64,000 bases of DNA from Berghia stephanieae (taxonomy: Eukaryota; Mollusca; Gastropoda; Nudibranchia; Aeolidiidae), in the NCBI GenBank assembly GCA_034508935.3, contig CM067444.1:84826283-84890282 (forward strand), written 5' to 3'. The position numbers were made by a program, and so were the translations under genes. Positions 1 through 12,134 of the stretch are shown one piece after another. Position 1 is the first letter of the stretch. Each line of letters starts with the position of its first letter. The notes under the pieces are model-generated. The model was not told the DNA's origin. It made no database searches and saw only the letters and a list, made by a program, of their open reading frames with translations.

Positions 1-307
1 GTATATGATTCAAGGTGATGCTCCATCCAACCATCCAACTTTTGTGTCAGCGACTTGAACAGAGACATACAGTTAGAAGGTAAGTGTTTTTACACTAGAC
101 CATAATCTCTTACACATCAATTTTGAGTAAAATTGAATCCCTATGAAAAAGTTAATCGACAGGTATTCAATAAAAAATTTTGTACTCACTCAAAGCTTGT
201 GGTTATTTCCTCAGGCACATATCTTGGCTGTAATATTCCATCCACTTTCTATACAATGAAAAAAATAAAAAATAAAAAATAAAAGAATAAATAATAAATA
301 ATAATAA

Positions 308-386
<79 letters not shown>

Positions 387-387
387 G

Positions 388-419
<32 letters not shown>

Positions 420-1168
420 TAATAATAATAATAGTAATTCAGTTTGCGACAAAGAAATATGAAATTTTCCTTTGACTTTAAAGACCAATAGTGTCTGAAC
501 TTTTTGACGGGTTGCAAAGAGGTTGGCATAGTTTTAAGGAAATGTGTTGGACCAAGTTTAACACTTGTGTCAAACGTGAGCAATGACGTTGATAGATTTC
601 ACTACAAAATGAATTGGAAAAAAGAAAGGTCATTCAATATCTATTCAACGAAGGAATTGTAAAATCCAAGGCATTTACTGAAAGGCTAAATATTCCCTTT
701 TAAACTGCATATTAAGTTACTAAAGGTATTGTAAATCGAATCTGATTAATGCCAAAGAGGGATAGTGGAGAATCAAAAAATTTGATATGGATTGATCGGA
801 TGTAGCTTTCTTCTCTCACCAGCCAAAACCTATTGTTTTGTGATAAAAACTAAAATGCTTCAAAGGGAAAGTTTTGAAGTGCATGCCCGGGCAATTTTTC
901 TGGGATGGGTCCATTTGAAAAAGGAAAATTTAACAGGAATTCCAAAACCAAAGACATTACTGGGCAAAAACAAAAGTTGTATTAAGTGGTTTATGGACCG
1001 GGACCCCAGTTTTGCCCCATTTTCATACATTAAAACTATTGTATAAATCACTGCATCATCTGCTTTGTGAGCGTCCAAATCATAGTCCAAAGTCACATTT
1101 ATGAGACGGCTTCTCAACATTAGTTGCCTAGCCACATCCTAAAGGTTATTTTCTACCAAGAGCATATA
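1..1168. other. gene-free stretch at left edge (parvin intron or flank)
   Basis: No exon could be recognised on either strand. The stretch should lie inside the parvin gene if its CH2 exons are further left. It holds one long TAA microsatellite and otherwise plain AT-rich DNA. Confidence 0.5.
300..433. repeat. (TAA)n microsatellite
   Basis: About 130 bases of near-perfect TAA/ATA triplets with a few interruptions. Apparent poly-Ile and poly-Tyr frames across it are artefacts of the repeat. Confidence 0.95.
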
Positions 1169-1922
1169 TAGTCCACTCTGGATAATAGCAACACTTTGGG
1201 ATCAGCAAAAATGTTGCGATTAACCGAAGTTGCAATTAAATGAAGTAGAGTTTCCTGTCTACTATTGCAACATTTTACAAAAATATGGTAAACTCAAACC
1301 AGTTGTTGTAAAGATTGTTCTTAGTCCATCACAGGCTGAGCAATTTGATTGAAACAAAAACCATATGGCAGCCCTGTATAGATTTTGGCAAGCTAAAGCA
1401 GCTTTGATGCAAGCCGACATCAGATTTTTCAGATTGGATTAACTTTAACTCTTTTGTTCTCAAAATTTGTAAGAGTCAAAGAGATTAGCCAAACCCATTG
1501 GTCACAATGCATAGTTGTCAATCCCAAGACAAAGGATATCGCTCAGTCTCTCTTTATAACTGTCATTGTCTATCTTTTGTCAAGACTATGCCCAGCCCTC
1601 CTATCTAATGATCACAGATGATCTCACAAGCCCATAGTACAAAGCCCCGCCCTCTTTTCTCTCTAATAGGATGACAACACACTACTGTAGAATTAAACCA
1701 CGCCCACTCTCGATTCTTCAACCTGTCAAGATTTCACAGATGATAAAATTTAATCATGAGATTTTTTTTTTTGATTTCATGAATTTGCCACCTTTTGAGG
1801 TCGAAAATTTGTTGTGATTAATCGGAGCTTGTTGCAATAGACCAGTGCCCTTTATGTAGAATTAATTCCGTTTCTTGATAAATGGTGCAACTAGCCGAGT
1901 TGTGATTATCTGGAGTGGATTG
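1169..1922. mobile_element. non-autonomous DNA transposon, pogo/Tigger-like ends
   Basis: The two ends are imperfect inverted repeats: the left starts TAGTCCACTCTGGATAAT, and the right read on the minus strand starts CAATCCACTCCAGATAAT. Both continue into CAAC and into strings that resemble pogo/Tigger ends, such as GCGATTAACCGAAG. A TA dinucleotide flanks each end (1167-1168, 1923-1924), as expected for Tc1/mariner/pogo insertion. No transposase frame is visible in the 754-bp interior, so this is a non-autonomous or decayed copy. Superfamily assignment rests on end style only. Confidence 0.6.
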
Positions 1923-2012
1923 TAAATGAATAATGGAGGTATTTTAGTAAATCAATGGCCAATAACACTGTACATATGATATCTTTTCCCATTCCCACAG
2001 TCATGTGTCAAG

Positions 2013-2036
2013 CCCCCCCCCCCCCCCCCCCCCCCC
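2013..2036. repeat. poly-C tract
   Basis: A run of 24 C followed by a short A run. Several similar G/C homopolymers occur in the window; their lengths are prone to sequencing error. Confidence 0.9.
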
Positions 2037-2284
2037 AAAAAAAAATCAATCTCACAGGCTACCAAATGACAAGACTATCATTGATAAAGAGTCACGCACG
2101 CGATTTCCATAAACACGGGAGGCTACTGGACTTTTACCAATAACTCATTTAGATTTGAAGGGTTGTTTCCCTTGATAAGACAGACCTTGATTAAGATGAC
2201 CTTTATTTCAGTCCCAAGAAGTTTATCTTATGCAGACTCCACTTTTCAAATTGCCAAATGCCAAATGAAAAATGTTACCAACCA

Positions 2285-2508
2285 TGTCAAAATGGTATTA
2301 TGTCAGGTTGAACCAGTAGCCAAAAAAAGTCATTTTAAAATTCAAATGATAAGCAATTATGATTTTAAGTTTTGTAACGTTGAGAGACTATATCTATTTC
2401 CCTAAATGCAACATGAAACTTAAGCTAAATTTCATATATTTGACTATAAATTCAGATTTTAGCAATCAAACCAAACCACCCTGACAATATACCGCTTTGA
2501 GGCAATGG
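2285..2508. mobile_element. MITE family M1 (GTCTCAAAATGGTATTATGTC ends), copy 1
   Basis: The left end reads TCAAAATGGTATTATGTCAG. The right end, read in reverse complement, gives GCCTCAAAGCGGTATATTGTC, so the unit of about 225 bp has inverted ends. Related ends recur at 12841-13073, 13052-13248, 18005-18235, 28131, 28381, 33850-33915 and 38930. No coding capacity is seen. Confidence 0.6.
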
Positions 2509-2532
2509 GATTCAAATATACTTATTCTCTAC

Positions 2533-2648
2533 CTGTATGACAATAAGAGTGATGATGACATTATCTGGCAGACGGATTGGAGCATTAAAATGTCTGGCCA
2601 AGGCAACCAACAGGTGTAGGATAGCAACCAAGTTCTTAGAGTGGATAC
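2533..2648 (-). CDS. parvin coding exon 6 (CH1 end)
   Basis: Acceptor TTTCAG, donor GTAGAG. It encodes [20 protein letters not shown] then [19 protein letters not shown] and ends in phase 0. The next exon should encode the inter-CH linker and CH2. Confidence 0.93.
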
Positions 2649-5600
2649 CTGAAATAGATTTATACAACAAGGAGATGTTCAAAGAGCCTCTTATTTGCGT
2701 GCAAAATTGAAGCATAAATTCTTCTTTAAATCAGGATAGTTGAGGTGCTTAAGTTGTATCATGTGATAACATTTCGTCCTCATAATTCTCACAATGGCTG
2801 GGCTCTTATGTGCACCAAGTATTTTTTATAGCAAAAAGCATTAAAAATAATTCTGGATATGCATCTTATATTTATTATCTGCTATACCTACAATGAAATG
2901 AAAGATATCAGTATTAATCCTTTACAAGAAGAATTTCATTTTACCTTCATGGTAAAAAAATGAAAAAAAAGTAGAGTAGTGGTAGATATAGAGAATGAAA
3001 TCTTTGGCTAGTATTGAGCTAACACTGTACATTTTCCCAAGGCCAGGGTTAGGACAGAGCCAAGAAATCTCATTCTGAGACGAGGACAGAAAACAACCTG
3101 GAAAAGGAAAACAGATATAGGGGGATAGAGGACACAGCAAGAGTAACTTCTCCGCCCACCGCGGGAAGTTGAAAGATCCCACCCGAATTGGACTCACTGT
3201 CAACGCTCCATTTCTGCTGACTCAATACTGGAGGGACGCAAAGGATTAGATTGATGTAGTCTAAGACAACTCGTAATTTTTGTTTCTGTCCAATTTCCGA
3301 TTGGGTGACTTCCCTTGCTTCCACACGGACCTTGCATAATTTTTCTGTTGAGAGAAAAATATGAAACATGAAGCATGAAACACATTAGAGGAGACAGAAA
3401 TATTGTATGAAGATTTAAAGCATTTAACATATTTGTTGACCTTAATACAATTAGTACAGTAAGTGGATATTGCTCTATATTAATGCTCAAGTTTTTGCAG
3501 GTATTTTTTGTTTTGTTTTCTTTTACCATTTCAAATGTATGTGTTGACAAGTTAGGGCTAATGCCATCATCTTGACTACAACTAGGTTTACAAACTATTC
3601 AGTTCATACACTCATAAAGAGAGATTTGTACACATTTTGAAGTCTATGATTGTGATTTGTATTCACGTTGTTGCTGGCAGTACCATTATGGATTGTGGTT
3701 ATTTTAATGTTGCATTGATTTGCTGTGATTGGTAATCAGACCTGCAAACTATTATGAATTTATGGCCTTTATCTCAAAGCTTTATATTAGACCTTTGATT
3801 AAATAAAACGTGTTGAAAAAGAAGGTTTGGTGTCAGAGCATATTATAAATCAAGGAATTTGAAGAAATACTTAATCCACCAAGTACAGATAGGTATGTTG
3901 TAAAATTAGATATAGTGCAGTGCTTATTATATTTTCTGCCCTGGAAACTACAAATGTTTACAATATCAAGTGGGCAGGTCAGGTAATGTAAGTGAATTAC
4001 TATTGTCAATATGAATCACAAAATGCTTAGATGGACACTGCAGGGTAATCCAATCAAATCCAATCCAAAATAGTTGCAGCTTTATGTGATGAAGATTGAC
4101 GCAACTAGGTGTGGCGGGATGGTATTGACGTACTATCTATTTATTAATTTTAAACTGGTCGCATTTTAAATAACTATGGAATATTGTTGTGTTATTGGTT
4201 GCTCTGGCATATTCAGGGATTTTGTTCCAAGCTTGAATAGTACAGGGGAAGAAAGACGAATCACAACAGGGGTATGCCACTGGATACTTGGTGAAGATTG
4301 GTAGAAAGAGAGATTATATACATTGGTTGGACCAGGGGGGAAGTTCGAAAGCTGAAGAAAGACAGAAGTCACTGGCACTCCTTACTGTCGACCTTATGTG
4401 TTGATGAAACACCACAAAGGATTAAGAATGATAATAGGAGTCTTTAAAGGACTACAATTACAAACAACAATGTTATTGTCATTTTCATCCATTTTTAAAG
4501 TTGGTTTTCTTGTGAATGATATTTAAGGTCTATTTTTTTTTTATCATGGTTGTGTTTAATTTATGTCTTCATTTTCCTAATCTCTGCCCTGACTTCAAGC
4601 ATTTCTTTTAGTAATGGTGATGGTCTACCATGTGGTTAAATGGATTTTGTCCATACTATTTGTTGGGCTGGATTATTGTGGTGAATCACTAATACTGTTG
4701 CTACGAAAATAACTGACTATTCAGAACGATAAAAATAAATAAAGGTGTTTGAAAATAATCTGTGTCATCAGCTGTCATTAGCAAACATAAAACAGCATTT
4801 TAAAATGCATACAAAGCTGTTAGAAACTGTGGACGTAATGTACAAAAATGAAGAGAACAGCTTTAAAAAAAAAAATAAAATAATAAAAAAAAATAGAGCA
4901 AAATACCAAACACGGAACTCAGAAAAGCTCTTTTTAAAATTTATATATATTGGATTTCAAGTGACATCTTAACGTTTTAACTGTCTTTTTATTGGCTGGG
5001 GAAGGGGTTTGAATTCAAAACGTTCAATATTCAGTATTTACTACTTATTTTTGGAAGTTGTTATACCACTTTTTACTCATTCATTTTAATTTTAAAATTC
5101 ACGAATTATTACACTATAAAAGACTAAGAATCATTTCATAAACTGGACACAGCGCTGTATCAAATCTAGATTTAAAAATCAGTACTTACATAAAAACGAA
5201 TAAAAATGCTTTAAAAATTCAAATTCCAGATACCCTAATGATACAAAGAGCAACAAAACACAACCGCCTGCTATATTAACTACAAACATAGAAAACGCAT
5301 ATTACCATTTATCAAAACAGACATAATATCAAGGGAGGTGATAAAATATTATTAACAAAACACAGGAGTCAATCAGGAGTAGAAAATTCAATAAAAACCT
5401 CCTACCCGTCTCCCCCCCACCCCTGTTAAATACTGGGCATTTTTACCAATGAGCTTCTGTAGAATCTGTCCATCAAACAAATCTTCCTCAATATCCTTGA
5501 CAATGATTCGATGGTCTGCTAGTTCATCATTGATCCAATCCAACAAGACCTGGTAAAGAAGACAAACACAAAAACTGTGCATCATTTTCTAATTTCCATC

Positions 5601-6397
5601 TGAAGATAGCAACATACTTAACTCACTCAACTCTAGCCTTCTACCTCCATTTTGTCTGTGTTGAGCTTTTGTACAGTGTAATATCCACTGAATATGTTCA
5701 AAGTGCTTAATAAGTGGTCCCAAATCAACAGCAACATTAAACTGGGAGACATTTTTTTTCTCGACAGATAAAATGCTGATATTGGCTGGTAGTCATTTTA
5801 CACCTGAGTACAGTGAGAGAATAGAACTAAAGCGTCTTTTCCACGAATTCAAATTTGCATCAACCAGATTGGAAATCAAACCAGGGACCTACCAGTCATA
5901 CAACAAGACCATAAAGCAGTAGAATAGATACTGTCATTCATTACATAGTGTCATTAATGAGAATAGTGACGATAATTTTGTAAATAATTCTACTCAACAG
6001 TGTCCATGTAAAACTACAGTTTACCTTTATTAGTTCCTTCAACTTGGGATCTTCACGAGAGGATGGTTCAATCATGGATCTTTCTTCATTGTCGACTGAC
6101 AAAGAAGTAAACAAAAAGTAACTGAATTAAACAGTGAATAACTGTGACATGGTATTTATTCAAGACAATGAAATTCCATTTGTCATCCATCTGCACACAG
6201 ACCCATTTTGTACAAGCACTATAGTCCAGTATCGTTCATTGGCAGGGCACTTAGTTTACAGAAAAATATTGAATAGTGAATTACCCCTAAGTATTAGCGT
6301 CAAGAATGGAATTGCCGGCCAATAACAATCATATGAATTTATTCATTTAAAGTTGATTTCTTCTTCTTAGCCTCCCCCCCCCCCCCCCTTCCACACA

Positions 6398-6438
<41 letters not shown>

Positions 6439-6495
6439 CACACATAACAAACACCACCGCACACTGCAAAAATCGTATGAACACACAAACATCAC

Positions 6496-6539
<44 letters not shown>

Positions 6540-7067
6540 CACACAGACACACACTATCACACATTATTGCATACCTAGCTGGTATCCCTCTGGTCCAATA
6601 TCAGGAATTGTGGGGCTGGTTGGCGACTCAATAGCATTTTTGCCTTCCTCTTGCAAGTCAGTCACTGAAAATGAAATGGAACATTGCAATGGGGTGTTGA
6701 ATAGCTAATGTTTTAGCAAATGATTCACTGAGAATTAAATGGAACATGGTAATGAGATGTAGGTAGAATGGCACAGTGATAAAATCTTTGCTTTGTACCC
6801 AGAAGGTAATGAATTTGACTCCCTGGAATGCTAAGTTGCTTACAGCAAGTCAGCATACCCCACTCACTATGCAGCGCTGCACTGTAACTGATGCCTGCGT
6901 TATTCCAGACTTCTCTTAAATAGACCCCAAGACAAAATTTTCCCTCTGGGATGAAATAAGGGAATTCATTATATTTTTATTAAGAATATCCAACGTTTTA
7001 CCAAATCAGTCATTGAACATCACAAAGCCACATGCACAAAAACCCATTCATGCTACAAATCCCCTCA

Positions 7068-7150
<83 letters not shown>

Positions 7151-9053
7151 GACATTTATAAAACAATGAGAATAAGCACAGCAAATATCTGCATACACAA
7201 AAAAAAAAACAAAAAAAAAACAACAACAAAAAACATTCAAACTCCAGTAGATACTTAATTTCTCATATATCATTTCAAATTTTAATACAATCCTCATCTT
7301 GCTGCATCTCTTTACCTATTTTTGATTTTACACAGAAAACAAATAAACAATTAAAGAAACCAGACACAACCAAGTAATTTTTTAAAAAACCATGAGCATA
7401 TATGTTGCGCAATATCTACATTATGAGCTCAAAGTGCCCTCCAGGAATTCTTAAGCCAACACACACACACTGTACACATAGAGTGAGACATGATGCCCAT
7501 TAGGCGCTATTGCAAATTTTTTTTTTGACAGAGACCATGCTTTAACTGACCCAGTATTTCATTTAACACTTGAGTATGGTGAGAAAATGTGTATAAAGTG
7601 CCATTTTCAAGGACCCAACTTTGCAACACCAGCAGTGGGACTCGAACCAGGGACCTACATATCAGAAACAGAGTATCATACCACAAGACTACAAATCTGC
7701 AATTTCAGTTAGTCAATCAGGAATGAGTCAGGGGTGAACACGTATTATGGCGAGCTGCACGGCAGAGTTTTACCTGCAGAGTTCAAATTTACTCGGACCA
7801 GACATATCTTGCTTTTTTCACCAAGAAAGTGGTAACACTGGTGCAGGCTTCATATAATTTAATAAAACGTTTTTTACAGTTACAAATTACAAACATTAGT
7901 TAATTCATATAAAAATACAATGTAATCAATCTCACCAAATACAATGTAATCAATCTCACCAATTGCCAACTGTAGTCAAAAGATAGTGATTTTTATATAA
8001 TGATAATGTAAAAGGATATTCATTAATACACCATTTACTGAAGCATGATTAGGTTAATCTTCAAATCAGTCACTTTCCAAACAACAAAAGCTGACAATTT
8101 CATTGCTCATTAAAATTAAAATCCGGGCTCTGTGTCAATTATAATATTATTTCAACGTGATTTTAAAAATGTTAATAGTACACACTATAAAAACCACCAA
8201 GAGAACCAGAGTGGTTATTAATTTTATATTTAATAACTAAACCAGTTACACAATTCCCAAATAATATGTCTTATGGTCTATTTTGTATTCTCATTCTGTG
8301 TATCACATATCATTTTCTGATCAATAATCTAATGAGCATTCTTGAGTTGAGTTTCCTACTTTTTCAAAGTGAATAAAAACAAAATCTTACTAAGATGACC
8401 CCGAAAACAAATCAGTATGAGTTGAATGACGAATCACAAACACAAGACTTATCTGAAATTTTGAATCGCTTTGCTTTTTATGATGTAAAATGTTTTCTTT
8501 ATTACGTGGAAATTAGTCTGAAGAAAACAAGGACAGTCAGGAAGGAAGAACTGAGAAAATTTGACTTGTTGGGACCATTGCTCTTGGGTAGGTAATCTAA
8601 ATCTAAGTCCAAGTCCAAGTAACCTTATGTTTAGGTTAGGATCACCTGCCTAGTTTTGGGTCATCTCGCAAGCAAATCGTTGATCTCTTCCAGTCAAATT
8701 ACTAGACTATTGTCATTTGGCAAACTGTAAGTAGGATGTGGGTCTTCCTGTCGCACTGAATTTACAAAGAAGGCATAGGCATAGGGTATATTCATAATTC
8801 TAGGAGAAAAAGGAGAACTTTGGCTTTTCTCGACTTCGACTCAATGAGTCAATGAAGTCAATAATCTGAATCTGAATCGGGGTTTGTGTTGGTCTTAAAA
8901 TTATTGACAAACTAATGATGATACACTTAGTGAAGAAACTGGCTAAAGTCTACCTTCTTTTGCTTTCTTTTTCCGAGTAATAGTTCCAAGTTTTTCGAAG
9001 AAAGATTCATCTTTTTTCTTGGGAGAAAGCGTAGTATTCGGTGAGGTAGCCAT
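2533..9053 (-). CDS. parvin (actopaxin/affixin family), 5' part, six exons
   Basis: Parvins bind integrin-linked kinase, paxillin and actin in the ILK-PINCH-parvin complex at focal adhesions. Six exons on the minus strand (8954-9053, 6575-6664, 6025-6095, 5447-5549, 3198-3344, 2533-2648) all have GT-AG borders and consistent phases, joining into 209 codons without a stop. The N terminus starts [18 protein letters not shown] and carries a basic RKKKAKE stretch, as in vertebrate parvins. CH domain 1 begins near residue 85 ([19 protein letters not shown]) and continues through [13 protein letters not shown] and [11 protein letters not shown], all diagnostic for the family. The CH2 domain is not in the window. 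Family assignment is secure; the paralogue is not, although invertebrates usually have a single parvin gene. Confidence 0.93.
3198..3344 (-). CDS. parvin coding exon 5 (CH1)
   Basis: Acceptor CAACAG, donor GTGAGT. It encodes [20 protein letters not shown] then [14 protein letters not shown] and QQKWSVD. The [13 protein letters not shown] string is a parvin hallmark. Confidence 0.95.
3737..3982. mobile_element. MITE family M2 (CAGACCTGCC ends), copy 1
   Basis: It starts CAGACCTGCAAACTATTA and ends near GGGCAGGTC. It matches the 252-bp unit at 61064-61315 along its length (ATATCAAGTGGGCAGG against ATATCAAATAGGCAGG). No coding capacity. Confidence 0.65.
5447..5549 (-). CDS. parvin coding exon 4 (CH1 start)
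   Basis: Acceptor TTACCAG, donor GTAAAA. It encodes [19 protein letters not shown] then [15 protein letters not shown], the conserved opening of CH domain 1. Confidence 0.95.
5661..5913 (-). mobile_element. SINE-A copy
   Basis: On the minus strand this reads a tRNA-like head (GGTCTTGTTGTATGACTGG, then a box-B-like GGTTTGATTTCC), a body with TCTCTCACTGTACTCAGG, and a tail GTTGCTGTTGATTTGGGACC followed by AAGCACTTTGAACAT. It lies in the parvin intron between exons 3 and 4. Confidence 0.75.
6025..6095 (-). CDS. parvin coding exon 3
   Basis: Acceptor TGTCAG, donor GTAAAC. It encodes [20 protein letters not shown] ending ELIK, the segment leading into CH1. The first codon is split with exon 2. 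Confidence 0.9.
6371..6560. repeat. poly-C plus (CA)n microsatellites
   Basis: A run of C (6372-6387) is followed by two long CA tracts separated by about 60 bases of unique DNA. They lie in parvin intron 2, close to exon 2. Confidence 0.95.
6575..6664 (-). CDS. parvin coding exon 2
   Basis: Acceptor TTTCAG, donor GTATGC. It encodes [18 protein letters not shown] onward to GPEGYQL, matching the acidic linker between the parvin N terminus and CH1. Confidence 0.9.
6755..6960 (+). mobile_element. SINE-D fragment
   Basis: GTAGAATGGCACAGTGATAA and the following bases resemble a second copy at 11290-11460. Both share a downstream GCTGCACTG(T/C)(A/T)ACTGATGC block. It looks like a decayed tRNA-derived SINE of a separate family. 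Confidence 0.4.
7075..7146. repeat. (CT)n microsatellite
   Basis: About 70 bases of nearly pure CT repeats in parvin intron 1. Confidence 0.95.
7404..7692 (-). mobile_element. SINE-A copy, near full length
   Basis: The minus strand reads GTAGTCTTGTGGTATGATAC, then GGTTCGAGTCCCAC (box B), a body containing CACCATACTCAAGTG, and a tail ending in GCTCATAATGTAGATATTGC. A short CA expansion interrupts the tail. Confidence 0.8.
7914..7961. repeat. 24-bp exact tandem duplication
   Basis: The unit AATACAATGTAATCAATCTC plus ACCA occurs twice head to tail. Confidence 0.9.
8954..9053 (-). CDS. parvin coding exon 1
   Basis: It encodes [18 protein letters not shown] onward to KKKAKE plus one base of the next codon. 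The donor is GTAGAC. The start is the first ATG of the frame and matches the MATSP start of vertebrate parvins. Confidence 0.92.
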
Positions 9054-9918
9054 TTTTTTCTCGAGGGTAAAATATCACATCTCTATAAATTCAGGAAGTA
9101 CACACTTCAATGAATCACAGGTGCGAGGTGTGTTTGTTGTGTGTTGTGTTTACATTTACATACGGCAAGTTAATCCCTGAGCTCCTCCACTCTGTACTCG
9201 TTAAAGACTTTCGATTCAAATTTACAAATTTGATTCTTTCATACTAAATCTTGGCTTCGCTTTTTGAAAAGTTGATAGAGAGCTGAGCCGGTGTTAGACC
9301 GTCTATCATTTGATTTTTCTCCTAAACGTACACATTTTTGCCAGTGTAGTGTATGAATATGAAACGATTGGAATACCGAAGGGTAACGCCCACTCTGTGG
9401 CTCGGTGCCCACTCTACCCCTACCTCTCCCTGCCCTCTGTCTGTTGTCTATTTTTTTTTTTCTGGAGCTGATAATGTTTCAATCAACTTACAATAATTAC
9501 ATTCTCACAAACTAAATGTACTTTCTATTATTTTGTCTTGGTACCACCACTTTGAGAAGAACTCTTCTGAAAACGAAATATTGTTTCAGTCGTTCTTCTT
9601 CTTACACAATCGAGCCTTGATGTTGTGTGATGCTCTTGAAACTCGGACCCGTGACTTAATGACTGAGTGACCTTTGGGATCAGAAAACTCATAAAAATCT
9701 GCCGAGAAAGAGATTTCATACCAACCGGCGTAGAGCACCACTGACCTTCATTTGTCTTTTAGGGCTATCATCATCCTTGCGTCCTTGTGAATAAATTCGT
9801 TTCATCACCCGGCTTATACTCGACTTATCCCCTACACTCCCACCTGCCTCATACACACAGTTGTGAAAGACATTGATTGACTGCATTTCTGCATTTCACC
9901 GAGGTATACAAATACAAG
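9054..9918. promoter_or_regulatory. probable divergent promoter interval, parvin / TSPO
   Basis: The parvin start codon (minus strand) is at 9053. The next plus-strand gene, TSPO, has its start codon directly behind a splice acceptor at 12033 and so needs an upstream non-coding exon. A plausible exon end lies at 9918 (TACAAATACAAG followed by GTAATG). The interval contains no other gene. That TSPO begins here is inference; only the missing 5' exon is shown. Confidence 0.35.
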
Positions 9919-11289
9919 GTAATGATTTCCTCAATGTTGATGACAAGATTTAATAATAAATCAACACAACTTCTAACGAGCAGAGGGCATAGTCGTAGCC
10001 TTTACTTTGACATGTACTTTAGTTAAGTTAATTATTAGGAATAAAAATGAAGCTATCAGAATTATGTTCTTCCTAAATGAAATACATACTAGATATACTA
10101 GATTGCAATCTGCAAGTGACAAAAATATCTAGGCTGAAGATACTCACTTTGACTTGGATACAATAAGAAAATAAGTTCTAGAGTAAAAGAGCGTCCACGA
10201 TTGATTTAACTTTTATCATTGATTGACTTGACGATTTTATGTAGTAAAATTGAAAATTAAAAAATAAAGAAAAATGAAGATGAGGTGAAATGGGGTTGAA
10301 TTTGCAAATGAAAATAAAATAGTTTCCTTTAAGTTTAAGATAGTAAAGACCTTGTTTTGTTTTGCTGATGAGAAGTGTGTATGAAATAACGATTTGATTA
10401 AACTACCCATTCCTTAAATAGATTATAAGACGTTTTCACTTACTTTTTATTCAATCTTGAAATAGGAATTCTTCTATAATTAAAATAATTATAAAAGGCG
10501 AATAGGAAACCTTCTCACAGAGAGAATGACAACAGTAGTATGACGATAATAAAAGTGAATCTAAAGATAACTTAACTCATGTTTGATGAAGATGTTAAGT
10601 GTACCAGGAAATAAACACTTAAGAGTGGTCTGGTCTTCTCACGCATTTAGAAATTTATCCTCTTGTAGCATTCATTTTCCTATTGTACTTGTTATGTTTT
10701 TTTACTGTACAGTTTGATAAGAAAGTTTGTATTTTATTTCAATAACATTTTCATTTCAAAGCAAAGCAATCACTTGTTATTGGTATTGATTAAATGTAAC
10801 ATTTTTATATATCGTCATTGATTTCATGTACTATATTTTAATTTAAGTGACATTTGATCACTTTAATGATATGAATATAAAAAATATATATTATTTAAAT
10901 AATTTATATGTATTTTATAAAACAACTGGAAATAAATAGTGGTTTTGGGATGAATTATGATTTTAGCACATACGTATGTAAAATCTTTTATTACTATACG
11001 CTGTGTCGATACTTTTTTTCCTGATATTATTGTATTTGAAATTTGTCGCTTACGATAATACATGAAATCAATGATGATATTATAGAGTCCTCTACTGTCA
11101 GCTTAATCTTTTGAACAGCATAATTCATTAAAAATTTTGATGACAGAATTAAGCGTGATGTTCTTGAGGTTGATATTTAACTTTCTCTTTTGTTGATATT
11201 ATGAAGTCACCTTTCCCCACAGTGGTTGCATTGGGCTTTGTTCCAATCTCATTTTTAACTTAGAGTACAATGAAGGGGGGGTGAAATGA

Positions 11290-11460
11290 GAAATGGCCAA
11301 GGCCAGCTGGATAAGGCATGGCACTTCCATCATGGGAAGCTGGCCTCGAGCCCTGCTGTCAGCATCTCCTACCAGAAATTGAGCCCCGATTATTTACTTT
11401 GCGAGGCTGCACTGCTATTGATGCATGGGTTTTTAATGTAAAGCAAATGATCTATAAAAA
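11290..11460 (+). mobile_element. SINE-D fragment, second copy
   Basis: GGCACTTCCATCATGGGAAG, then box-B-like CTCGAGCCCTGC, then GCTGCACTGCTATTGATGC, shared with 6755-6960. It carries a tRNA-like head and a short body. Confidence 0.4.
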
Positions 11461-11754
11461 CTCTTTTCTAATTCAATGAACGCATGCCAGAGCCAGATAG
11501 TTACAGATAAGGGCATGTCTCGTCCTATATTTTAAATGTTGCTGTTGGCTTTAGACCCACTGCAAAGGGCTTTGAACACATTTAGTGGATTTACAACATA
11601 AAACCTGATGTTTTTCTTTGTTTTTGTTTTTTTAAACACCTATGTACAAGAGCAACAAACAGATTAATATCAATGACTTTTGTCAATGAGTAAGTCTGTT
11701 GTTTTGGTGTGTTTTTTTACTATTGTTGTCAAAAATATTAAAATTGTGCAATTT

Positions 11755-12010
11755 TGTGGTCTTGTGATATGACACTTGCCTTCAAACCAGTATGTGCCTG
11801 GTTCGAATCTTGCTCTTGGCTATACAAAGTTGAAACAAGCTATTTACATTCTCTCAAATCACTTAGGTGGATAGCGAGTACAAGGACTGTAACAGCATTG
11901 TCTCTGTCAGAAAAAAAGTAATACATAGCGCCTCACAGGTGTTATGTCCCATCCTACATGATATATGTTGCTGTTGGCTTGGGACCCATTCGATGATTTA
12001 ACTTATCCTA
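11755..12010 (+). mobile_element. SINE-A copy
   Basis: Head GTGGTCTTGTGATATGACAC and box B GGTTCGAATCTTGC; the body includes ACAGCATTGTCTCTGTCAG; the tail GTTGCTGTTGGCTTGGGACC is cut short. It ends about 20 bases before TSPO coding exon 1. Confidence 0.8.
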
Positions 12011-12032
12011 TTTGTACATGGTTTAATTTCAG

Positions 12033-12134
12033 ATGTCCGACTATATGGCTCCAGCCTTTGGTGTAATTTTACCCAACATTGGAGGAATAGCTGGTGGATT
12101 CATGACCCGTGGAAACCTGAAAACCTGGTATGAG
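12033..12134 (+). CDS. TSPO: TSPO coding exon 1
   Basis: The acceptor AATTTCAG abuts the start codon. It encodes 34 residues ending TWYE and the donor is GTATGG. Reading past the donor as one frame is spurious. Confidence 0.95.

Larger units (their letters stand above)
9919..12032 (+). other. probable TSPO intron 1, no other gene seen
   Basis: AT-rich DNA with a SINE-D fragment (11290-11460) and a SINE-A copy (11755-12010). No other supported feature. Confidence 0.5.

Noticed and set aside
203-583. Minus-strand frame starting MLTFDTSVKLGPTHFLKTMP as a possible parvin exon
   Set aside because: It does not match the parvin linker or CH2, and runs into the TAA repeat.
860-1135. Minus-strand frame RQLMLRSRLINVTLDYDLDA as a parvin CH2 piece
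   Set aside because: Only a faint likeness to the NVTLALEL region; no splice sites fit and the rest does not align.
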